This document shows, piece after piece, positions 15,944-21,839 of a DNA stretch of 28,453 bases. Source of the DNA: Rhodoferax sp. UBA6134 (lineage in GTDB: Bacteria; Pseudomonadota; Gammaproteobacteria; Burkholderiales; Burkholderiaceae_C). The stretch's first letter is position 1; each line of letters begins with the position of its first letter. Position numbers and translations under genes: made by a program. The notes under the pieces were generated by a model that ran no database searches, had not been told where the DNA came from, and was given only the letters and a program-made list of their open reading frames with translations. The stretch is taken from assembly GCA_002422455.1 (NCBI GenBank), contig DIVK01000081.1:1-28453 (forward strand). The letters are read 5' to 3'.

Positions 15944-16651
15944 ATGAGTGAACTCGGTATCCGCATTGAAGGTTTGAGCAAGCGCTATGGCGAAGGCGAT
16001 GCCGCGGTGGATGCGCTCAAGGACGTGAACATGAGCGTCGCTCCGGGTGAGGTGGTCGGCCTGATTGGCCCTTCGGGTTCGGGCAAGAGTACGCTGCTCA
16101 AATGCCTGGGCGCCGTGATCGAGCCCACGTCGGGCCGCATGACGCTGGGCAGCGAGTCGATCTACGACAACGGCTGGAAAATTGCCGACCTGCGCGCTCT
16201 GCGGCGCGACAGCATTGGTTTTGTGTTCCAGGCGCCCTATCTGATTCCGTTTTTGGACGTGACCGACAACGTGGCGCTGCTGCCCATGCTGGCGGGTCAG
16301 CCCAATGCGAAGGCACGTGCGCGCGCTCGCGAACTGCTCGACGCCCTCGATGTAGGCCACCGCGCGAAGGCTGAGCCCGCGCAGCTCTCCGGCGGCGAAC
16401 AGCAGCGCGTGGCGATTGCACGGGCGCTGGCCAACCAGCCCCCCGTGATCCTGGCTGACGAGCCCACGGCCCCGCTGGACAGCGAACGCGCGCTTGGCGT
16501 GATGCGCATCCTCAACCAGATGGCGCAGCAGTACCGCACGGCTATCATCGTGGTCACGCACGACGAAAAAATCATCCCGACCTTCAAGCGCATTTATCAC
16601 ATCCGCGACGGGCGCACCGTCGAAGAAGCCGGCCAGGGCCTGAGCCTGTAG
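15944..16651 (+). CDS. ABC transporter ATPase, DevA/LolD-like
   Basis: This 235-residue ATPase has Walker A GPSGSGKST (about 42-50), a Q-loop in FVFQAPY, the signature LSGGEQQR (about 148-155), Walker B VILADEPTAPLD and the H-loop in VVTHDEK. The D-loop region reads APLD rather than the common GNLD/SALD, which I believe is usual in this DevA-like group. It powers the exporter encoded just upstream. Unlike the first three genes, which overlap, it is separated by 91 bases, and its ribosome binding site lies in a predicted hairpin. Confidence 0.93.
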   Translation: MSELGIRIEGLSKRYGEGDAAVDALKDVNMSVAPGEVVGLIGPSGSGKSTLLKCLGAVIEPTSGRMTLGSESIYDNGWKIADLRALRRDSIGFVFQAPYLIPFLDVTDNVALLPMLAGQPNAKARARARELLDALDVGHRAKAEPAQLSGGEQQRVAIARALANQPPVILADEPTAPLDSERALGVMRILNQMAQQYRTAIIVVTHDEKIIPTFKRIYHIRDGRTVEEAGQGLSL

Positions 16652-16731
16652 CCATTCTCAAAGCCCTGACCGTGGTGGCCTGCATTCGCGGAAACTGATA
16701 AGAGTATTCTTTCGCCCTTAAGATCGTCGCC

Positions 16732-17064
16732 ATGGACTGGCTTCGAAAACTACCCGGATTCCAGCAGACGCCATATGGGTTTGAGTGGCGATTGCTGCGC
16801 CTGATGCCGACAGTATGGGTAGCAGGTACGCTGTTGCCTGGCCTGATGTCAGTTGCCGCCCGTTTTTTGATCACTGCGGGCAGCGCTGCTGAGGTGGCGC
16901 GGCATATTCAACTGTTTGATTTTGTGATGATTGGCTTGGTGGTTTTCACCTGGACGCTGGTGGTGACGGTGAGCATTGGTTGTGTCATCGTGTGGCTCAT
17001 GAAAGGCCCGGCCTACGTGGCCGACGGCTTTGACGTGTCGCACAGCGATGCGCCACGACCTTGA
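16732..17064 (+). CDS. Small conserved-looking inner-membrane protein
   Basis: This 110-residue protein has two predicted membrane helices (about 24-46 and 64-90). They are separated by a short loop, with a basic N terminus (MDWLRKLPGF) and a short polar C-terminal tail. The sequence pattern, with PGFQQTPYGFEWRLLRL and WLMKGPAYVADG, looks like a real protein that I vaguely recognise as a betaproteobacterial family of unknown function. No ribosome binding site stands out before ATG 16732. Its last 52 bases overlap the convergent ATP-grasp relic. Confidence 0.65.
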   Translation: MDWLRKLPGFQQTPYGFEWRLLRLMPTVWVAGTLLPGLMSVAARFLITAGSAAEVARHIQLFDFVMIGLVVFTWTLVVTVSIGCVIVWLMKGPAYVADGFDVSHSDAPRP

Positions 17065-17149
17065 TCCGGTCGTTGCCGGGTTTTCTGACCGACCTGGCGC
17101 CATGGCCCATGCTGGTGCTGGTTGTTGTCCTGCCCGGCAAAGAGCATGG

Positions 17150-17567
17150 ACAGCTCATCGATCTGTGGCACCACGACCACAGGCGAGAAACCGCCGCCCG
17201 GTGTGCGAAAGTTGGTGGTCTGGCCCCGGTAGGTGCGAGCCGCCAGAAGTTGCACCTGGCCCGCGCAGGTGTAGGCGCGGATATCGAACTTCAGATCCGT
17301 CTGTACTCCGTTCACGATCACCATGCGCCAGCCGGTCGGCACCAGCGCCTGGGCGATGAACTCGCCGGCCAGGATTTCGTCCCATACCCGGCGTGTCAGT
17401 TTGTCTCCGCGGTAAACCGCCTTGGCGCCGTAGCCGGCGACCGGCTTGAAGAAGAGCTGGCGGCGCTGTGCCCGCAGGGCGCGTATGCGCGGGTGGGGTG
17501 TCACGAAATTGCCATGAAGATGCCATTGCATCGTCATGAAAGGTGCGCAGGATTCGGGGTGCAACAA
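17150..17567 (-). pseudogene. ATP-grasp enzyme relic, C-terminal part only
   Basis: On the minus strand the frame reads FFKPVAGYGAKAVYRGDK, then LKFDIRAYTCAGQVQLLAAR, then GQTTNFRTPGGGFSPV. These are the nucleotide-binding and magnesium-binding blocks of a betaproteobacterial ATP-grasp protein that I recall as 400 or more residues long. Only about 120 family-like residues remain. Upstream the space is taken by the oppositely oriented OlsB-like gene, so the N-terminal half is gone. The frame stays open to 17013, but the residues after the GGGF block look like random Gln/His-rich translation. I read this as a decayed remnant. A short expressed protein is less likely. Confidence 0.6.
17498..17537 (+). 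promoter_or_regulatory. Candidate Pho box, four half-sites at 11-bp spacing
   Basis: Four heptamers start exactly 11 bases apart: GTGTCAC (17498), TTGCCAT (17509), ATGCCAT (17520) and TCGTCAT (17531). Each matches the PhoB half-site CTGTCAT at five of seven positions. The array ends 42 bases before the ATG of the OlsB-like gene, and a weak -10 (CAGGAT, 17549-17554) lies about 11 bases after it, as in PhoB-activated promoters. It also overlaps the decayed ATP-grasp relic, so chance resemblance is possible. Confidence 0.5.
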
Positions 17568-17579
17568 AAGGAGAAAGAA

Positions 17580-18428
17580 ATGAAAGAGCTGCCAAACCCT
17601 ACCTTCCCCTTGTCTCCGGTGTCCTTGCCCCGGGGGTTACTTCATCGATTTCATTTGCCGCGCCGGGGCTCGAATCCGGCACCCGCTGCGCAGCCCGAGC
17701 GCAACAGTCTTGTGGTTTCGTGGGCCAAACACAGTGACGAAGTCCGACAGGCGCAGCGCCTGAGGTTCAACGTTTTTGCGAAAGAGATGGGTGCCCGGCT
17801 GGATACGACCTCACCCGGGCATGACGTTGACTTGTTCGACAGCTATTGCGAGCATCTTCTGGTTCGTGACCAGGTCACCCAGGAGGTGGTGGGGACGTAC
17901 CGGCTTCTCACGCCGGCACAAGCCAGGCGCGTCGGAAGCACCTACAGCGATCTCGAATTTGATCTCACCCGTTTGCGCAGTCTGCGTGAGCGCATGGTGG
18001 AGCTGGGACGCAGCTGTGTGCATGCTGACTACCGCCATGGCGGGGTCATCATGGCCTTGTGGGGTGCGCTGGCCGAGTTCATGGTTCGCAACAAACTCGA
18101 CACCATGATCGGCTGTGCAAGCATACCCATGCTGCACAACGGCATTGTCAGCGGTGACGTGGCGGCCAGCATCTGGCACCAGCTCAAGGCCAGTCACCTC
18201 GCACCCATCGAACACCATGTGCATCCGCGTCTGCCGCTGCCCGTGGAGCAACTGGACCAGCATTTGCCGGTGGATCCTCCAGCGTTAATTAAAGGCTATC
18301 TGCGGCTGGGCGCCAAGATCCTCGGTGCGCCCGCCTGGGACCCGGACTTCAATACCGCCGATCTTCCCATGCTGATGCGCATCAACGATTTGTCGCCCCG
18401 TTACCGCAAACATTTTCTGGGCGTGTGA
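17580..18428 (+). CDS. OlsB-like N-acyltransferase (GNAT-type, ornithine lipid synthesis)
   Basis: This 282-residue protein belongs to the GNAT-like family of L-ornithine N-alpha-acyltransferases, which move a 3-hydroxyacyl chain from acyl carrier protein to ornithine in the first step of ornithine lipid synthesis. Family features are RFNVFAKEMGA, LFDSYCEHLLVRD, VVGTYRLL, ELGRSCVHADYR and GCASIPM. A C-terminal region of about 90 residues follows, as in longer OlsB relatives. ATG 17580 has an excellent ribosome binding site (AAGGAG at 17568-17573, 6-base spacing). The N-terminal 45 residues are variable and Pro-rich. No olsA partner lies next to it, though an acyltransferase is at 11382-12278. 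Upstream Pho-box-like repeats fit the known phosphate-starvation induction of ornithine lipids. Confidence 0.8.
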   Translation: MKELPNPTFPLSPVSLPRGLLHRFHLPRRGSNPAPAAQPERNSLVVSWAKHSDEVRQAQRLRFNVFAKEMGARLDTTSPGHDVDLFDSYCEHLLVRDQVTQEVVGTYRLLTPAQARRVGSTYSDLEFDLTRLRSLRERMVELGRSCVHADYRHGGVIMALWGALAEFMVRNKLDTMIGCASIPMLHNGIVSGDVAASIWHQLKASHLAPIEHHVHPRLPLPVEQLDQHLPVDPPALIKGYLRLGAKILGAPAWDPDFNTADLPMLMRINDLSPRYRKHFLGV

Positions 18429-18433
18429 TGCGG

Positions 18434-18461
18434 CCGCTTGGGTGAGCGGGGCGGGTTTTTT
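18434..18461 (+). terminator. Possible intrinsic terminator after the OlsB-like gene
   Basis: CCGCT (18434-18438) and AGCGG (18445-18449) form a short stem. After six G/C bases, a run of six T (18456-18461) follows. The stem is short and the gap to the T run is longer than ideal, so strength is doubtful. Its position, five bases after the stop codon, is right for a terminator. Confidence 0.4.
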
Positions 18462-18500
18462 GCAGGCAGGGGTACAGTAGCCACCCCTTCAATCATCCAA

Positions 18501-18541
18501 TCGTCACAAAACTGACATCGAGTGCGTCAACAATCGGTCAC
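18501..18541 (+). promoter_or_regulatory. Candidate Pho boxes and -10 of the ppk promoter
   Basis: TCGTCAC-AAAA-CTGACAT (18501-18518) matches the 18-bp Pho box consensus at 14 of 18 positions. A second, weaker pair follows with GTCA at 18526 and 18537, again 11 bases apart. A TAATAAT -10-like sequence is at 18549-18555, about 8 bases after the last half-site, close to the spacing of PhoB-dependent promoters. ATG of ppk is at 18570. Confidence 0.5.
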
Positions 18542-18569
18542 TTTGTTGTAATAATTTGACGCAGGCTTC

Positions 18570-20672
18570 ATGTCTTCTTTCTTTCGGCAGCCGAACTTGA
18601 CACCATCCCTTCCCAACGTAGCGCTTCTCGATCGTGACCACAGCATCCTTGCGTTTAACGAGCGGGTGCTGGATTGGGCTTACCGCAAGGACGTGCCCTT
18701 GCTGGAGCGCTTGCGCTACCTGTGCATCGTGTCTTCCAATCTGGATGAGTTTTTTGAGGTGCGAGCGGAGCCCCATCTGGTGGCGAACCAGCGCACCGAC
18801 GAGAAAGGGGTCTTCACGGTTGCCTCATTTGAACGGCTGGCACATGCCGCACATACTCTGGTGGCGCGCCAGTATGCGCTGTACAACGATGACTTGTTAC
18901 CGGCACTGGAACGGCAGGGCATCAGAATAGTCGCCCATGGCGAGCGCGACCCGGTGCAGCGGCGTTGGGTCAGACAGTATTTCGAGCGGGAGGTTCGTCC
19001 CTTGTTGATTCCGGTGGGGCTGGATCCCTCGCATCCGTTCCCGCAAGTGGCCAACAAGTCGCTCAATTTCATTGTTCGCCTCGGCGGCTGCGATGCGTTC
19101 GGGCGCGAAAACGACATTGCCATCGTGAAGGTGCCGCGCGTCTTGCCGCGCATGATCCGCATGCCGAACACGGTGGCGGGTGCTGGCAACTGTTGCGTCT
19201 CGTTGTCCAGTGTGATTCGTGCGCACCTGGCCGAGTTGTTTCCGGGCCGCGAAGTCGGACAATTTTCACAGTTCCGGGTGACCCGGCACTCAGACCTGGC
19301 GGTGGACGAAGACGACGTCAAGAATTTGCGCACCGCGCTGCGCCACGGTTTGCAGCACCGTCATTTCGGGCAGGCGGTGCGGCTGGAGGTATCGGCTGGG
19401 TGCTCCGAGTATCTCGCGGCTTTTCTGCTCAAGCAGTTCGAGCTGCCGGAGCAGGCCTTGTACCGCGTTCCAGGCCCGGTCAACCTGGCTCGCCTGACGC
19501 AACTGGTGGACCTGGTGCATGAGCCGCAACTGTGCTTTCCTTCCTATAAAGCTTGTTATCCAACGCAGTTGACGCCCGGTGTCTCATTCTTTGAGCAACT
19601 GAAAGTCGGTGATGTCCTGATTCACCAGCCCTTTGAGAGTTTCGGCGGGGTGTTGGCATTTTTGCGTGAAGCGGTGAATGACCCGCAGGTGCTGGCGATC
19701 AAGCAGACCATCTACCGCACTGGCAGTGATTCCGAACTCATGGACCTGCTGCGCGAGGCGGTGCGGCGCGGCAAGGAAGTGACCGTGGTGGTGGAATTGA
19801 AGGCGCGGTTCGATGAAGAGGCCAACATCAACTGGGCCGAGATGCTGGAGTCCATTGGCGCGCAGGTGCTGTACGGCGTGGTGGGGCTCAAAACCCACGC
19901 CAAAATGATGCTCATCACACGTCGGGAAGGCCGCCAGCTCAAGCGTTATGCCCATTTGTCCACCGGCAACTACAACCCCCGCACCGCGCGCCTGTACACC
20001 GACTGGAGCCACCTGACAGCCGACGCGGCGCTCACCGCCGATCTGGAAAATGTGTTTTTTCACCTGGCCAGTCAGAGCCGTTTGCCCAGGCTCAGGCGGG
20101 TGCTGCTGGCACCGTTTTATCTGCATCAAAAGCTGATTGGAAAAATCAATGACCTGGCCGCTGCCGCGACGGCGGGCGGGGAAGGCCGGATCGTGGCCAA
20201 GATGAATGCGTTAACGGACGAAGCGCTCATTCATGCGCTGATCCGCGCCGGTCGGAGCGGCGTCAAAATCGACCTGATCGTGCGCGGTGCCTGCATGTTG
20301 CCGGCCCAGGTGCCAGGGATGACAGACAACATTCGCGTGCGTTCGGTGATCGGCCGTTTTCTGGAACACTCGCGGGTTTTTTATTTTCGGCGTGACGAGG
20401 CGGAGGAGCTTTACCTGTCGAGTGCGGACTGGATGAACCGCAACATGATGCGCCGGGTCGAACTGGCCTGGCCGGTGACGGATCCGCTGCAACGCCAGCG
20501 CATTGTGGACGAAGAGCTGGTGGCGTACCTGCATGACGGTGTGGATGCCTGGGATTTGTTAGCGGACGGTACCTATGCCCGTGTCAAGCCCGATGGCCGG
20601 CGCATGGCCCACGGTGCACAAGCCGCCCTGATGGCGCGTTATGCCGGAAAAGGCGATGGACGGGGTGACTGA
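18570..20672 (+). CDS. ppk1: Polyphosphate kinase 1
   Basis: This 700-residue enzyme transfers the gamma-phosphate of ATP reversibly onto polyphosphate. All four PPK1 domains can be followed: the N domain with LDWAYRKDVPLLERLRYLCI, a head domain, and two phospholipase D-like catalytic domains. The autophosphorylated histidine is H443 in LKTHAKMM, and the second conserved histidine is H462 in AHLSTGNYNPRTARLYTD. Length is normal (680-720). It is associated with the inner membrane in other bacteria. sixA begins one base after its stop, and ppx lies further downstream in convergent orientation relative to the EAL-GGDEF gene. Pho-box-like repeats precede the gene. Confidence 0.97.
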   Translation: MSSFFRQPNLTPSLPNVALLDRDHSILAFNERVLDWAYRKDVPLLERLRYLCIVSSNLDEFFEVRAEPHLVANQRTDEKGVFTVASFERLAHAAHTLVARQYALYNDDLLPALERQGIRIVAHGERDPVQRRWVRQYFEREVRPLLIPVGLDPSHPFPQVANKSLNFIVRLGGCDAFGRENDIAIVKVPRVLPRMIRMPNTVAGAGNCCVSLSSVIRAHLAELFPGREVGQFSQFRVTRHSDLAVDEDDVKNLRTALRHGLQHRHFGQAVRLEVSAGCSEYLAAFLLKQFELPEQALYRVPGPVNLARLTQLVDLVHEPQLCFPSYKACYPTQLTPGVSFFEQLKVGDVLIHQPFESFGGVLAFLREAVNDPQVLAIKQTIYRTGSDSELMDLLREAVRRGKEVTVVVELKARFDEEANINWAEMLESIGAQVLYGVVGLKTHAKMMLITRREGRQLKRYAHLSTGNYNPRTARLYTDWSHLTADAALTADLENVFFHLASQSRLPRLRRVLLAPFYLHQKLIGKINDLAAAATAGGEGRIVAKMNALTDEALIHALIRAGRSGVKIDLIVRGACMLPAQVPGMTDNIRVRSVIGRFLEHSRVFYFRRDEAEELYLSSADWMNRNMMRRVELAWPVTDPLQRQRIVDEELVAYLHDGVDAWDLLADGTYARVKPDGRRMAHGAQAALMARYAGKGDGRGD

Positions 20673-20673
20673 G

Positions 20674-21135
20674 ATGGACCTTGTGTTGTGGCGTCATGCG
20701 GAAGCTGAAGAATGGGTCGAAGGCTGCGATGACATGGCGCGTTCGCTGACTGCGCGTGGCGAAAAGCAGGCTGCACGCATGGCGACCTGGCTGGACCGGC
20801 AGTTGCCTGAGCGTGCGCGCATTCTGGTGAGCCCGGCGCGCCGGACGGAACAGACGGCGATGGCGCTGGGCCGAAAATACAAGATCAGGTCCGAGCTGTC
20901 GCCCGCAGGTGGCGCTGCCGGGCTGCTTGAACTGGTGCAGTGGCCGGCTGCGAAAGGGTGTGTGCTGGTGGTCGGTCATCAACCCACGCTGGGGCAGACC
21001 ATCGCCCAGTTGCTGGGTTTGAGCGCCAGCGAATGCGCGGTGAAAAAAGGCGCCGTCTGGTGGCTGCGCCATCGGGAGCGCGATGTGCACTCGCAAACCG
21101 TGGTTGTGACGGTGCAGTCGCCGGAAGTCTTATGA
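20674..21135 (+). CDS. sixA: Phosphohistidine phosphatase SixA
   Basis: This 153-residue histidine-phosphatase-superfamily protein begins MDLVLWRHAEAEEW with the RH catalytic motif. It contains ARILVSPARRTEQTA and the second histidine in VVGHQPTLGQ. SixA removes phosphate from phosphohistidine in phosphorelay or PTS proteins. I chose ATG 20674, one base after the ppk stop, because the RH motif sits at residue 7-8 in family members. ATG 20641 would add eleven residues overlapping ppk. Tight linkage implies cotranscription with ppk. Confidence 0.92.
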   Translation: MDLVLWRHAEAEEWVEGCDDMARSLTARGEKQAARMATWLDRQLPERARILVSPARRTEQTAMALGRKYKIRSELSPAGGAAGLLELVQWPAAKGCVLVVGHQPTLGQTIAQLLGLSASECAVKKGAVWWLRHRERDVHSQTVVVTVQSPEVL

Positions 21136-21148
21136 AACCCGCGGCCCG

Positions 21149-21164
21149 GGCGCTTCGGAGCGCC
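21149..21164. terminator. Hairpin between convergent sixA and the histone-like gene
   Basis: GGCGCT and AGCGCC form a perfect 6-bp stem around TCGG, a stable tetraloop type. It lies 14 bases after the sixA stop and 13 bases after the stop of the convergent gene. There is no T run on either side, so it is a weak candidate for a two-way terminator. Confidence 0.35.
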
Positions 21165-21176
21165 TCTGGTGCATGT

Positions 21177-21626
21177 TCATCGGGCCTGGTTCTTTGCCGG
21201 ACGGCCCGTCTTGATGGTTGGTACAGCGTTCAATGCAGCCAGCAATCCAAGGTCGGACAGGGCGGCCAGCGCCTTGATGCCGGCCCGGAGCAATTCGCTT
21301 TTTTTGACTGAAATCTCCAATTTTCCCGCGCGCTGCTTGAGTTCATCGAGAACGATGTACTCGGTCTTTGGAATGGTGAAGCTGTCGCGCACCAGCTTTG
21401 GTTTTTTCGCCTTGGCAGGTTTGTCGGCCTTCGCCAGGGCCGGTGACTTGACCGGCGGCTTGCTTGCCACCCTGGCAAGGGGTGCCGACCGTTTGGCAAC
21501 GGGTCTCGCGGGTGTTTTGGCAACGGTCTTTGCGAGGGGGGCCGATGCGACCTTTGGCGCAACGGATGGGGGTGCAGCTGTTTTCACGGAGGCGTCGGTT
21601 GCGCTGGTCTTTTTGGTGGTGGCCAT
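21177..21626 (-). CDS. Lys/Ala/Pro-rich histone-like protein with ribbon-helix-helix-type tail
   Basis: The first 75 residues of this 149-residue protein are a low-complexity Lys/Ala/Pro/Ser tail resembling histone H1-like bacterial proteins. The last 70 residues are ordered: LVRDSFTIPKTEYIVLDELKQRAGKL and VKKSELLRAGIKALAAL suggest a short beta strand followed by two helices, as in ribbon-helix-helix DNA-binding domains. A nucleoid-associated role is inferred from composition. AAGGAAA before the ATG serves as ribosome binding site, and a strong promoter lies at 21663-21690. It is transcribed away from the EAL-GGDEF gene and toward sixA. Confidence 0.78.
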   Translation of the reverse strand: MATTKKTSATDASVKTAAPPSVAPKVASAPLAKTVAKTPARPVAKRSAPLARVASKPPVKSPALAKADKPAKAKKPKLVRDSFTIPKTEYIVLDELKQRAGKLEISVKKSELLRAGIKALAALSDLGLLAALNAVPTIKTGRPAKNQAR

Positions 21627-21662
21627 GGTGGATTTTCCTTGAAGATTAAACGATTTATACAG

Positions 21663-21690
21663 TTTATACGGTTTTTGAAAAAGCTGTCAA
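21663..21690 (-). promoter_or_regulatory. Strong sigma70 promoter of the histone-like gene
   Basis: On the minus strand, TTGACA (21690-21685, perfect -35) and TATAAA (21668-21663, 5 of 6 for -10) are 16 bases apart. GTATAAA occurs twice, nine bases apart, so a second -10 or an operator is possible. The predicted start is about 30 bases before the ATG at 21626. Confidence 0.7.
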
Positions 21691-21762
21691 GGCCAGGGCC
21701 ATGAGGCTGGCTGGCCAACGGGGCGTACCGGGTGGAATGGAGGGCAGTCCGCTGCTATACCT

Positions 21763-21791
21763 TTGTCATGATTTTGTCATGACGGTGTCAC
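21763..21791 (+). promoter_or_regulatory. Candidate Pho box, three half-sites
   Basis: TTGTCAT (21763), TTGTCAT (21774) and GTGTCAC (21785) start exactly 11 bases apart. The first two match CTGTCAT at six of seven positions. The array lies between the divergent histone-like gene and the EAL-GGDEF gene, 49 bases before the ATG of the latter. No convincing -10 sits at the usual distance downstream, so the regulated direction is not settled. Confidence 0.6.
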
Positions 21792-21839
21792 GCAACGGAC
21801 CCAGACTGGACAAAATTTTCTCTTTGTCGTTGGTGATTG

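Noticed and set aside
16481..16500. Unusual Walker B/D-loop (DEPTAPLD) in the exporter ATPase as a defect
   Set aside because: The catalytic Glu and all other motifs are intact, and this variant appears normal in DevA-like ATPases.
17061..17579. Long in-frame N-terminal extension of the OlsB-like gene
   Set aside because: A perfect ribosome binding site precedes ATG 17580, the extension is antisense to the ATP-grasp relic, and it shows no family similarity.
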